A model generated the notes under the pieces. That model worked only from the letters and a program-made list of their open reading frames with translations. It was not told where the DNA came from and did not search any database. The translations under genes were made by a program, and so were the position numbers. DNA of 64,000 bases, taken from CAZYFH01 sp964646815. Its GTDB lineage: Bacteria > Acidobacteriota > Vicinamibacteria > Vicinamibacterales > UBA8438. Of the stretch, positions 26,435 to 34,805 are shown piece after piece (positions within the stretch are counted from its first letter, which is position 1; each line of letters starts with the position of its first letter). Location of the stretch: NCBI GenBank assembly GCA_964646815.1, contig CAZYFH010000005.1, positions 62,001-126,000 of the forward strand, in the 5' to 3' direction.

Positions 26435-27190
26435 ATGGGGTCACGGAAACGTCTCGATACCCTGGTTGTCGAGCACGGTCTTGCCGACACCCGCGCGCGC
26501 GCCCGTGCGTTGATTCTCGCGGGCCAGGTACGCGTCGGCGAGGAGGCAGCCACGAAGGCCGGCGCCGCCGTGCCCGCCGATGCCCCCATCACCCTGGTCA
26601 TTCCGGACCACCCGTACGTCGGCCGCGGCGGCGTGAAGCTGGCACATGCCATCGTCGCGTTCGGTCTGCACGTCCGCGGTCGGGTCGCGATCGACATCGG
26701 CGCGTCCACCGGAGGCTTCACCGACGCGCTGCTCCGCTGCGGTGCTCGCAAAGTTGCGGCCCTCGACGTTGGGCGCGCCCAGCTCGCGTGGAAGCTTCGC
26801 AAGGATGACCGCGTCGTCGTGCTTGAGGGCATCAACGCGAGGTATCTCACGCCCGACCGGCTCCCGCCCGCGTTCAGACAGGCCGACCTCATGACGATCG
26901 ATGTGTCGTTCATCTCGGTGACCAAGATCCTCCCCGTCGTGCCCGCCGTTGTGGCACCTGACGGCGATATCATCGTACTCGTCAAGCCGCAGTTCGAAGC
27001 CGGACGACCGGAGGTCGGGAAGCGCGGTGTCGTGCGCGATGCCGCTATCCAGCACCGCGTCGTCGATCAGGTCGCGGCGGCAAGTGATCGGATAGGATTG
27101 ACGCGGGTCGCGATGACCGCCTCGCCCATCGTCGGCGCCGAGGGCAACCGGGAATTCTTTCTCCACCTGCGCCCCGCGAAGGTTGGATGA
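26435..27190 (+). CDS. tlyA: TlyA-family rRNA methyltransferase / hemolysin-like protein
   Basis: A 251-residue protein with an N-terminal S4 RNA-binding domain (RLDTLVVEHGLADTRARARA, then ILAGQVRVG) and a C-terminal FtsJ-like SAM domain (VAIDIGASTGGFTDALLRCG, VAALDVGRAQLAWKLR, MTIDVSFISVTKILP, VLVKPQFEAGRPEVGKRGVV). Family members 2'-O-methylate rRNA (16S C1409 and 23S C1920 in mycobacteria). The ATG at 26435 is used; the TTG six bases earlier is less likely. Its TGA overlaps the nadK ATG, coupling the two. The gap from the prenyl synthase is 81 bp. Confidence 0.94.
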   Translation: MGSRKRLDTLVVEHGLADTRARARALILAGQVRVGEEAATKAGAAVPADAPITLVIPDHPYVGRGGVKLAHAIVAFGLHVRGRVAIDIGASTGGFTDALLRCGARKVAALDVGRAQLAWKLRKDDRVVVLEGINARYLTPDRLPPAFRQADLMTIDVSFISVTKILPVVPAVVAPDGDIIVLVKPQFEAGRPEVGKRGVVRDAAIQHRVVDQVAAASDRIGLTRVAMTASPIVGAEGNREFFLHLRPAKVG

Positions 27191-28098
27191 CGGCACCAGC
27201 GGCGTCCGAGCGTATCGGGCCGATCACGACTGTTGGCCTCGTCGCCAAGACCCACTCGCCAAACGCGACTCAGGTCGTACGCGACGCGGTCGCGTGGCTC
27301 GACGCGCGGGGCATCGGAAGCGTCGTCGAGACCGACACGGCGCGCCAGGCGGGTCTCGACGACCGACATCCGCGCTGCGCAAAAGACAAGCTCCCGACGG
27401 TCGCCGATCTCGCGCTCGTGATCGGCGGCGACGGCACGCTGCTTGATGTCGCCCACCGGATTGCCGGCACCTCGCCGGAGACGCCGATTCTCGCGGTCAA
27501 CTGCGGGAGCCTTGGCTTCCTGACCGAGATCACGCTCCCCGAGCTTCACGACGCACTAGCCTCGGTGATCGCCGGCGACGCCGGTGTCGATGAGCGCCGC
27601 ATGCTCCGCTCCCAGGTTCTCCGCGGCGGGCAGACGGCTGCCGAACGTCTCGTTCTGAACGACGTCGTCATCGGGAAGTCGGCACGGTCCAACATCATCG
27701 AGATGTCGATTTCGGTCGGCGACCAGTTCGTCACGACCAGCCGCGCCGACGGCATCATCGTGGCGACGCCGACCGGGTCGACCGCGTACAACCTTGCGGC
27801 TGGAGGCCCGATCGTCCATCCGGCCGTGGATGCTCTGGTCATCACGCCGATCGCCCCGCACACGCTTACCAACCGGCCGATCGTCATCTCCAGCGCGACG
27901 CCCGTTCGGATTCAGCCTGACCTCGCGGGGTCGCACCGCGAGGCCGTGGCGAGCTTCGATGGACAGTTCACCGTCGAGCTCGTCGACGGCGATGTTGTCG
28001 TCGTCGCACAGGCGCCGCAGGCACTCCGGGTCGTGCGAGCCGAATCACGCAACTACTTCGCCGTGCTCCGCGAGAAGCTGAAATGGGGCGAGCGATGA
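27187..28098 (+). CDS. nadK: NAD kinase
   Basis: Phosphorylates NAD to NADP using ATP or polyphosphate; 303 residues. The diagnostic GGDGTLL is in ALVIGGDGTLLDVAHR, with VNCGSLGFLTEI and NDVVIGKSARSNIIEM (NE/D box) and the later ADGIIVATPTGSTAYNLAAG and PHTLTNRPIVI. The ATG overlaps the tlyA stop by four bases, an arrangement common in many bacteria. Confidence 0.97.
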   Translation: MTAPAASERIGPITTVGLVAKTHSPNATQVVRDAVAWLDARGIGSVVETDTARQAGLDDRHPRCAKDKLPTVADLALVIGGDGTLLDVAHRIAGTSPETPILAVNCGSLGFLTEITLPELHDALASVIAGDAGVDERRMLRSQVLRGGQTAAERLVLNDVVIGKSARSNIIEMSISVGDQFVTTSRADGIIVATPTGSTAYNLAAGGPIVHPAVDALVITPIAPHTLTNRPIVISSATPVRIQPDLAGSHREAVASFDGQFTVELVDGDVVVVAQAPQALRVVRAESRNYFAVLREKLKWGER

Positions 28099-28147
28099 GC
28101 GACCTCCTCTTCCGATGACCCCGTCTTCGATTGCGGACTGACGACGG

Positions 28148-29116
28148 ATGCCGCGTCAGATCACCCTCGAAACCATTCGCGACGCGGCACGCCACATCTA
28201 CACCGTGGCGCGCCGCACGCCGCTTGTCCCGTTCGACGCGACAGCGGCCGCGAACGCCGACACGCCCAACATTCATCTGAAGCTCGAAACGCTGCAGCCG
28301 ATCGGCTCGTTCAAGATCCGCGGCGCGTATAACGCCGTACGTCAACTGACCTCGGAACAGCTCGCCGGGGGCGTCTGGACGGTGAGCGCCGGTAACGCGG
28401 CCCAGGGGGTGGCACTTGCCGCGCGGGCCGCAGAGGTCCCCTGTTCGGTCCTGGTCATCGACACGGCGCCGCAGACGAAGCGCGACGCGATCGCGCGTCT
28501 GGGGGCCACGACGGTCACCGCAAGTTACGACGAGTGCTGGGAGGTCGTCGAGCAGCGCCTCGCCAACCGTCTGCCTGGGTGCTTGGTGCATCCCTTCGAC
28601 GATGACGCGTTCATCAGCGGCAACGGGACGATTGGTCTGGAGATCATCGAGGACCTCCCCGACGTGGACGCCATCGTCGCCTCTGTCGGCGGCGGCGGGC
28701 TACTGGCCGGCCTGGCCACCGCGGTCCGCGCGCTGAAACCGGGCACGCGCATCTTCGCCGCCGAGCCGGAGACCGCTGCACCGCTCGCCGGTTCGCTCGC
28801 GGCCGGCGAGGCACGATCGTTCGACGGGTGGCGTGCGTCCTTTGTCGACGGCTGTGGCGGCAAGTCGGTGACCCCGACGATGTGGCCGTTGCTGCGCGAC
28901 CTCGTCGATGGATCCATCGTGGTCTCGCTCGAGGAGGTCAAGCGCGCGATGCGGCTCGTCGCCGCGCGCGCGCACGTTATCGCGGAGGGCGCCGGAGCGT
29001 GCGCGGTCGCCGCCGCGCTGAGCGGCCGAGCGGGCCGCGGTCGGATCGCTGCGGTCGTCTCCGGCGGCAACGTCGACCTGACGACGTTCGCTCACCTCGT
29101 CACCGACGAGTCGTAA
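28148..29116 (+). CDS. Threonine/serine dehydratase, PLP-dependent
   Basis: A 322-residue fold-type II PLP enzyme of the threonine dehydratase/serine racemase group, which deaminates threonine or serine to a 2-oxoacid. The PLP lysine lies in PIGSFKIRGAYNAV (near residue 60), and the phosphate-binding glycine loop in SVGGGGLLAGLATAV. The 3' ending AAVVSGGNVDL is typical. It lacks the C-terminal ACT regulatory domain of biosynthetic IlvA, so it may be the catabolic or racemase-like kind. Start ATG at 28148; 49 bp after nadK. Confidence 0.93.
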   Translation: MPRQITLETIRDAARHIYTVARRTPLVPFDATAAANADTPNIHLKLETLQPIGSFKIRGAYNAVRQLTSEQLAGGVWTVSAGNAAQGVALAARAAEVPCSVLVIDTAPQTKRDAIARLGATTVTASYDECWEVVEQRLANRLPGCLVHPFDDDAFISGNGTIGLEIIEDLPDVDAIVASVGGGGLLAGLATAVRALKPGTRIFAAEPETAAPLAGSLAAGEARSFDGWRASFVDGCGGKSVTPTMWPLLRDLVDGSIVVSLEEVKRAMRLVAARAHVIAEGAGACAVAAALSGRAGRGRIAAVVSGGNVDLTTFAHLVTDES

Positions 29117-29118
29117 CC

Positions 29119-31299
29119 ATGGTCAACCTGCCACAGCGCATCGGCCGTCTACACGAGTTGGCCAACGACTTGTGGTGGAGTTGGAATCGCCACGCACGAG
29201 AGGTGTTTCGGCGTCTCGACTACCCGCTCTGGCGCTCGACTGCACACAACCCAGTGCACATGCTCCGCCTCCTCCCGGCCGACCGATTAGCGCGAGTCGC
29301 GCAGGACGCGCCGTTCCTCGAGCTCTACGACAGCGCGCTCGCCGACCTGGAACAGGCGCGGACAGCCAAGGGCACCTGGTGGCGGCACGAAGTTGGCGCG
29401 CTGCCAGGCCGTTCGATCGCCTATTTTTCCGCCGAGTTTGCGCTCCACCAGTCGCTGCCGATCTACGCGGGCGGCCTGGGCGTGCTGGCCGGCGACATCT
29501 GCAAGGAGGCGAGTGACCTCGGCCTGCCGTTAATTGGTGTCGGGTTCATGTATCCCCAGGGCTACTTCCACCAGCACCTCTCGGCCGAGGGCTGGCAACA
29601 GGAGGAGTACGAGCAAATCGACTGGGCCAACGCACCAATCGAACGCGCGACCACCAGCGACGGTCGTCCGTTCGTCGTCCCGGTGCCTCTCGGCAACCGC
29701 ACGGTCGCAGTGGCCGTCTGGCGGGTCCGTCTCGGTCGGACCAAGCTCTACCTTCTCGACACCGGCCTCGAGGAAAACGCTCCATGGGATCGAGAGCTCT
29801 CGGCTAGGCTCTACGCCGGCGACGCCGAAGCCCGCATCCAACAGGAGATCATTCTCGGCATCGGCGGCGTGCTGGCGCTCCGGGCCCTCGGGTCCGACCC
29901 AGCTGTGTGGCACCTGAACGAGGGACATGCGGCGTTTGTTGCACTGCAGCGGATTCGCGAGCTGACTGGCCGGGGACGGAGCTTCGACGAGGCCGTGGCC
30001 GAGGTTCGCCGAACCACGGTGTTCACGACCCACACGCCCGTGCCCGCCGGGCACGACGCGTTTTCGTTTCAACTCGTCGAGCGCTACCTCGCCGGCTGCT
30101 GGGGCGCACTGGGTGCGCACCGCGAGGCGTTCCTCGCGCTCGGTCACTACGACAGCGGGACCGGCTCGCTCTTCAATATGACCGCGCTGGCCCTCCGGAC
30201 GGCAGACCACGTCAACGCGGTGAGTCACGTGCACCGCGAGGTGACACGCGACATGTGGGGTCCCATCTGGCCCCAGGTCCCCGCCACCGAACGGCCTGTG
30301 CGGTCCCTGACCAACGGCGTGCACATCGGGACCTGGGTCGCGCCCGCGGTCGCACTCTTGTTTGATCGGTATCTCGGCGCCGACTGGCGCGAGCGACAAG
30401 AAGACACCGCCGTGTGGGACCGGGTCCGCGAGATCCCAGATGCGGAGCTCTGGTCGGCGCGCTGCGCGCTGCGCAGTTACCTGTTCGCGTTCATCCGGGA
30501 GCGGGCGCGGCAGCGATGGACCGATGAACGCGTCAGCACCGGTCGGGTGGTCGCGGCTGGGACACTGCTCGATCCCGCCGCGCTCACGATTGGCTTCGCA
30601 CGCCGCTTTACCGGCTACAAACGGCCCGAGTTGCTGTTTCGTGATCCCGATCGGCTGGCCGGCATTCTCAACGCGGCGAAGCGTCCCGTTCAAATCGTCT
30701 TCGCCGGCAAGTCGCATCCTGCCGATGAAGCAGGCAAGCACTTGCTCCAGCGAGTCTATCGGGGAGCCATCGACGCGGCGTTCGGCGGACGGATTGCCTT
30801 CGTCGACGATTACGACCTGCACGTGGCGCACTTCATCGTGCAGGGATGCGACGTCTGGCTGAACAACCCGCGGAAACCGCTCGAGGCCAGTGGAACAAGC
30901 GGGATGAAAGCGTCACTCAATGGTGTGCCGCACCTCAGTATTGGAGATGGCTGGTGGGCCGAAGGTTATACCGGCGCGAACGGGTGGACCATCGAGGCCG
31001 CCACGCGGCTCGCCGACTCCGGCGAGGCAGCCGCTGACGCCGCCGATGCGGAGGCGTTGTATCAATTGCTGGAAGACGCGGTCGTCCCCGCGTTCTACGA
31101 TCGTGACGAGCGCGGGATCCCGACACGATGGCTGGCCGTCGTCCGCGAGGCGATTCGCACCATCGCACCCCGCTTCAGCGCGCGTCGCATGGTGAAGCAG
31201 TACGTCAACGAGATGTACAAGCCTGCCATTTCGGAGGCGCGCCACTCCGCCGCGACCCGCGGAGCGTCCGCCGATCCGGCGGGTCTTACGCGCCGCTGA
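29119..31299 (+). CDS. glgP: Alpha-glucan (glycogen/maltodextrin) phosphorylase
   Basis: A 726-residue GT35-family phosphorylase of the shorter type that releases glucose-1-phosphate from alpha-1,4-glucans. Motifs: LANDLWWSWNRHAREVFRRL, AYFSAEFALHQSLPIYAGGL, VWHLNEGHAAFVALQR, FTTHTPVPAGHD, RFTGYKRPELLF and the PLP-site block EASGTSGMKASLNG near residue 600. The ATG at 29119, two bases after the dehydratase stop, gives the normal N-terminus; the frame also runs upstream inside that gene but is noncoding. Its last 14 bases overlap the convergent glyoxalase-like gene. Confidence 0.96.
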   Translation: MVNLPQRIGRLHELANDLWWSWNRHAREVFRRLDYPLWRSTAHNPVHMLRLLPADRLARVAQDAPFLELYDSALADLEQARTAKGTWWRHEVGALPGRSIAYFSAEFALHQSLPIYAGGLGVLAGDICKEASDLGLPLIGVGFMYPQGYFHQHLSAEGWQQEEYEQIDWANAPIERATTSDGRPFVVPVPLGNRTVAVAVWRVRLGRTKLYLLDTGLEENAPWDRELSARLYAGDAEARIQQEIILGIGGVLALRALGSDPAVWHLNEGHAAFVALQRIRELTGRGRSFDEAVAEVRRTTVFTTHTPVPAGHDAFSFQLVERYLAGCWGALGAHREAFLALGHYDSGTGSLFNMTALALRTADHVNAVSHVHREVTRDMWGPIWPQVPATERPVRSLTNGVHIGTWVAPAVALLFDRYLGADWRERQEDTAVWDRVREIPDAELWSARCALRSYLFAFIRERARQRWTDERVSTGRVVAAGTLLDPAALTIGFARRFTGYKRPELLFRDPDRLAGILNAAKRPVQIVFAGKSHPADEAGKHLLQRVYRGAIDAAFGGRIAFVDDYDLHVAHFIVQGCDVWLNNPRKPLEASGTSGMKASLNGVPHLSIGDGWWAEGYTGANGWTIEAATRLADSGEAAADAADAEALYQLLEDAVVPAFYDRDERGIPTRWLAVVREAIRTIAPRFSARRMVKQYVNEMYKPAISEARHSAATRGASADPAGLTRR

Positions 31300-31678
31300 T
31301 CGGCGGGTGATGAATGATCTGGATTGTATTGCCGTCGGGATCCCGAACATAACACGAGCGGGCTCCGTCCCGATGCGTCCGGGGCAGCGCGACGAGCGTG
31401 ACGCCCCGGTGCTCCAGATACCTCGCCCACGCGTCGACCTCGTTCGCCTTTCGGACTGCCAGCCCCAGATGATCGAGTACCGTGTGGGCGCGGCCATTCG
31501 CAGTTGATCGGTGGAGCGCGAGATTGTCGCTACCAGACGTCAGATAGACGTTGTCGGCGTCCGGCTCCCACTCGACGCGGAATCCGAGCAGGTCGACATA
31601 GAACCGCTTCATGTCGTCGAACGCCGCGGCGTGCAGCGCGAGATGCCGAATCCCTAGATGGGACGGTCGCTGATCCAT
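31286..31678 (-). CDS. VOC-family (glyoxalase/bleomycin resistance-like) protein
   Basis: A 130-residue single-domain protein of the vicinal oxygen chelate superfamily. It has the usual pair of beta-alpha-beta-beta-beta units: GIRHLALHAAAFDDMKRFYV with VEWEPDADNVYLTSG, then LDHLGLAVRKANEVDAWARY and SCYVRDPDGNTIQIIHHPP. Metal ligands could be the first His in RHLALH, His in LDHLG and the Glu/Asp positions. The reaction cannot be inferred. Convergent overlap of 14 bp with glgP. Confidence 0.9.
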   Translation of the reverse strand: MDQRPSHLGIRHLALHAAAFDDMKRFYVDLLGFRVEWEPDADNVYLTSGSDNLALHRSTANGRAHTVLDHLGLAVRKANEVDAWARYLEHRGVTLVALPRTHRDGARSCYVRDPDGNTIQIIHHPPISGA

Positions 31679-31731
31679 GGGGCATCGTACCGACAGTTCC
31701 GCGCCTCGTGCAAAAGACGTGGGGCATCCTT

Positions 31732-31858
31732 GCGTACAAGACGTGACGAAGGAGCATGCTCGCTGTATGTGGCCCCGCTACGGGTGGTCCAGCGCCGTTT
31801 CGCTTCGGGTGCCCCGCCCGGTGAGCGCCGCTATTGATTCACCCGATACAGGCCACTA
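31732..31858. repeat. Hairpin element copy E (left arm missing)
   Basis: Right part of an element like copy C: GACGAAGGAGCATGCTCGCT then TGGTCCAGCGCC, ending ATTCACCCGATACAGGCCAC with TA at 31857-31858. The left arm expected before 31732 is not recognisable; the sequence there runs straight into the start of the glyoxalase-like gene. Either the element is 5'-truncated or the left arm has diverged. Confidence 0.7.
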
Positions 31859-31869
31859 AGATTCATCGC

Positions 31870-32328
31870 ATGTCTCCGCGGTCCGCCGCCCAGGCTCGTT
31901 GCGCTTTGTGCGGCGCCAAGGAGGTGTCCGAACCGCGCGGCGAAGAGAAGTACTGCCGCGACTGCTGGGACAGGAAGATTGCGGTCGAGGATGTCGTCGC
32001 GCGCGAGTTCGCGCTAAAACGTTACATCCGCGCGCACAGCGCCGAGAAGTACCTCGTGTATCACTCGACCCAGAAGCGTCCCTGCGGCCAGCTCATCGTC
32101 CTGGACGACGGCTACGATCTTTTTCTGAGCCTCATCCTGTACCCTAGCTTCGCGTGGGACGAGCCGGCGTATCATCTGGAGGGCGACCCGGAGGGGCGCT
32201 CGTTCGCCGAGCTTCTGGTCGACGTCGTTGCCGCCGATGTCATCGAACCCTGGGGCGGCGGCAAGTGGCACCTGGAGATTTTCCGGTCCGCCAGCCCCGA
32301 GCCGGAGGACTGGAACGGGGAAATGTGA
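31870..32328 (+). CDS. Zinc-ribbon protein, unknown function
   Basis: A 152-residue protein. The N-terminus has two CxxC pairs, ARCALCGAKE and KYCRDCWDRK, a zinc ribbon. The rest has no family I recognise: AREFALKRYIRAHSAEKYLV, then KRPCGQLIVLDDGYDLFLSL, and a final block KWHLEIFRSASPEPEDW. It is soluble and acidic. ATG at 31870, eleven bases after hairpin element E, which probably separates it from the upstream glyoxalase-like gene. Confidence 0.7.
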   Translation: MSPRSAAQARCALCGAKEVSEPRGEEKYCRDCWDRKIAVEDVVAREFALKRYIRAHSAEKYLVYHSTQKRPCGQLIVLDDGYDLFLSLILYPSFAWDEPAYHLEGDPEGRSFAELLVDVVAADVIEPWGGGKWHLEIFRSASPEPEDWNGEM

Positions 32329-32413
32329 GCGTCCGAGTCGTGGCCGGTTGAGGTTTACTGGCGCCGGAGCCTATAATCTCGCTTCACGCTGTGTGGACTC
32401 TGGAGGAGATGTG

Positions 32414-32986
32414 ATGAAACGCCTGAGCCGTGCGCTGGTGGTCGGTGTCATGGTCTCGATCGTCGCGACCGTCGCCTGCGGCGGCGCGCCGGCCGAGGTG
32501 GAGGAGGCTGCGCCAGAGGCAGGGATCGCACCGCCCGATCCGGCCGCGGCCGCGGCCGCGCGCCGTCTGGCCTCGCGACTTGGATCCGGCGTTAAGCTCC
32601 TGCCGACGCAGCGCGGCCTCGCCGAGATTGCGTATACCCAACCGGTGGCCCGGCGCGAAAGCGGCTTCATCATCACGTCGCTCCGAGTCAAGAACCTGGC
32701 CGAGAACGCGATCGCGGGCTTCGCCGTCGACGAGTTCTGGTTCGACGCCGCTGGCAACACCGTGACCGGCGACCAGGTGCGATTCCGTGAGCCGATCGCG
32801 GTCGGCCAGATCCTCGACATCGAACTCCGTGTCCCGCGTGTGGGGTCGATGGACCGCAGCAACTACGAGTTCTCCCATCAGAACGGCGACATCAAGGCCA
32901 CGCTGTTCGACGAGATCGAGGATCCGCCCGAACCCGAGGAAGAGGAAGGCGAAGAGTCGGACGACGAGGCCGAGGACGCCCGCTGA
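32414..32986 (+). CDS. Lipoprotein of unknown function
   Basis: A 190-residue protein with a lipoprotein signal peptide (LVVGVMVSIVATVACGG; the lipobox cysteine is about residue 22). The mature protein has an acidic proline/alanine-rich start, a structured middle (FIITSLRVKNLAENAIAGFA, VDEFWFDAAGNTVTGDQVRF, VGQILDIELRVPRVG), and a strongly acidic glutamate tail (EPEEEEGEESDDEAED). The middle resembles small immunoglobulin-like FxLYD domains found on cell-surface proteins, a loose comparison. TGGAGGAG lies a few bases before the ATG at 32414; a GTG three bases upstream is also possible. Confidence 0.8.
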   Translation: MKRLSRALVVGVMVSIVATVACGGAPAEVEEAAPEAGIAPPDPAAAAAARRLASRLGSGVKLLPTQRGLAEIAYTQPVARRESGFIITSLRVKNLAENAIAGFAVDEFWFDAAGNTVTGDQVRFREPIAVGQILDIELRVPRVGSMDRSNYEFSHQNGDIKATLFDEIEDPPEPEEEEGEESDDEAEDAR

Positions 32987-33198
32987 AAGACGGCGCACCA
33001 GCGGTTGGTGACGTTCGCTGGCCAGCAGAGGCGACCGCTGGCTCGTCTTGTGATGTTGCCCATTCCTCGCTTGGGCCCGGCGCCCGCCAGTGGGCGTCGG
33101 ACTGGCCGGCACCGGAACGCCCGGCACGCGCTCCTGGATTCCCCCCTTCGAGCATTCCAGGCTTTCGTCAGATCGGCGGCGTCCTGCCCTGGTGATCG

Positions 33199-34389
33199 AT
33201 GGCCACCGTGACACTCGACCTCGCTGGCATCCAAGACGCGCTACGCGATGACGGCCTCGACGGTTGGCTACTCTACGACTTCCATGGATCCAACCCCATC
33301 GCGCGTCGGATCGTCGGGTTGGCTCGAAGCGACAAGCTCACTACCCGTGGGTGGTACTACCTGATACCAACCGATGGTGCGCCTCGCGCGCTCGTGCATC
33401 GCATCGAGCGTGACAGCCTCGAACATCTGCCTGGCGCGCGCCGGCTGTACGCGGGACGTGATGAGTTATTGGCCGGGCTCGCAACGCTGCTGGAGGGCGT
33501 GCGCCGCGTTGCAATGGAGTACTCACCGGGGTGCGCCATTCCCTACGTGTCTCGTGTCGACGCAGGCACAGTCGACCGTATCCGGGCGCTCGGCGCCGCC
33601 GTCGTATCGTCCGGCGATCTGGTGCAGCGCTTCGAGGCGGTCTGGGATGCGGCGGCCCTTGAGAGTCACACTGACGCCTCCGCGCGGCTCCACCGCATTA
33701 AGGATCGCGCGTTCGCGCTAATTGGTGCGGATGCCCGGAGCGGCAATCTGACGGAGTTCGCCGTGCAGCGCGCGATGGTTGGGTGGTTCGCCGACGAAGG
33801 TCTGGTGAGTGACTCGCCACCGGTCGTGGCCGCCCAGGAAAGCAGTGGCAACCCTCACTATCTGCCGACCGCGACGCGGCACCGCCCCATCGGATCGGAC
33901 GAGCTGGTGCTGCTCGACCTGTGGGGAAAGCTCGACACGCCGGGTGCCGTCTTTGCCGACATCACGTGGGTGGGGTACACCGGCCAGACCGTACCGTCCG
34001 AATACGCGACGCCGTTCGCCGTCGCGCGTGACGCGCGCGACGCCGCGGTGTCGCTGGTCCAGGATCGGGTGCGGGCCGGGCGATCGGTGTGCGGATGGGA
34101 GGTCGATCGTTCGGCGCGTGCCGTCGTCGACGCGCGCGGCTACGGTGCCTACTTCCTGCATCGGACGGGGCACAGTCTTGGAGAAGCGGTGCACGGGAAT
34201 GGTGTCCATATGGACGATTATGAGACCCACGACGATCGTCGCCTGCTGACCGGAACCGGCTTCACGATCGAGCCAGGGATCTACTTCGATCGATTTGGGG
34301 TCAGGACCGAGTTGAACATGTATGTCGGACCAGACGAGGCGACAGTCACCGGACCGATGCAGGCCGAGGTTGTGCCGCTCCTGTCGTGA
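33199..34389 (+). CDS. M24 family (Xaa-Pro aminopeptidase/dipeptidase-like) metallopeptidase
   Basis: A 396-residue protein with a creatinase-like N-domain and a pita-bread catalytic domain. Five metal ligands appear: Asp in VLLDLWGKLD, Asp in VFADITWVGY, His in LHRTGHSLGEAVHGNG, Glu in FTIEPGIYF and Glu in RTELNMYV. Members remove an N-terminal residue next to proline, or split Xaa-Pro dipeptides. The ATG at 33199 is near the expected N-terminus. The 212 bp between the lipoprotein and this gene hold no feature I can support. Confidence 0.92.
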   Translation: MATVTLDLAGIQDALRDDGLDGWLLYDFHGSNPIARRIVGLARSDKLTTRGWYYLIPTDGAPRALVHRIERDSLEHLPGARRLYAGRDELLAGLATLLEGVRRVAMEYSPGCAIPYVSRVDAGTVDRIRALGAAVVSSGDLVQRFEAVWDAAALESHTDASARLHRIKDRAFALIGADARSGNLTEFAVQRAMVGWFADEGLVSDSPPVVAAQESSGNPHYLPTATRHRPIGSDELVLLDLWGKLDTPGAVFADITWVGYTGQTVPSEYATPFAVARDARDAAVSLVQDRVRAGRSVCGWEVDRSARAVVDARGYGAYFLHRTGHSLGEAVHGNGVHMDDYETHDDRRLLTGTGFTIEPGIYFDRFGVRTELNMYVGPDEATVTGPMQAEVVPLLS

Positions 34390-34409
34390 CGATCGATGTC
34401 AGAATCTAC

Positions 34410-34574
34410 TAGTGCCCCGTACGGGCCAGATGTAAAGCGGATTCCGGCACGCGGCGCCCGGCTGGCAAGGCACGACGAGGGAGCATACTCCGCATATGTG
34501 ACCGAGGAGCAGCGCCGCCCAGACGGGATGCCCCGCTCGGAAGGCGGTTTACATATGGCCCGTTCGGGGCATTA
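34410..34574. repeat. Hairpin element copy B (165 bp)
   Basis: TA-bounded (CTAG at 34409-34412, TTAG at 34572-34575), 21 bp after the M24 stop. Left arm GTACGGGCCAGATGTAAAGC and the right arm (ACATATGGCCCGTTC) are largely complementary. The core carries GGCTGGCAAGGCACGACGAG and the small inner hairpin near GCATACTCCGCATATGTG. Closest relative is copy A. It shares its right TA with copy D, making a head-to-tail tandem. Confidence 0.9.
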
Positions 34575-34736
34575 GTGGCCTGTATCTGGTGAATCGGTAG
34601 TGGTCACCGGCGCGCGGCGCCAGGCGGACAAGGCGCGACGAGGGAGCATACATACCGTAGGTAACCGAGGAGCACGGCCGGCAGGCGGGATGCCCCACCC
34701 GGCGAGCACGATTGACTCACCCGATACGGGCCACTA
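34573..34736. repeat. Hairpin element copy D (164 bp)
   Basis: Second element of the tandem. Left border TTAGTGGCCTGTATCTGGTG, right border CCCGATACGGGCCACTAG (TA at 34735-34736). Arms belong to the same type as copy C (GTATC-GGTGAATC) but the core is of the A/B subtype with CGAGGAGCACGGCCGGCAGG. Together B and D fill the gap between the M24 and HtrA genes; nothing else is seen there. Confidence 0.9.
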
Positions 34737-34805
34737 GCAGTGGCGAAAGCGGTTGCGGTAACGTAATACGCGTAGCGTGCCGGTACGACCCAGCTGGAGG
34801 AAGTG

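Noticed and set aside
32987..33198. Short frame between the lipoprotein and the M24 peptidase
   Set aside because: Arginine-rich without motif; no hairpin element or promoter recognised there.
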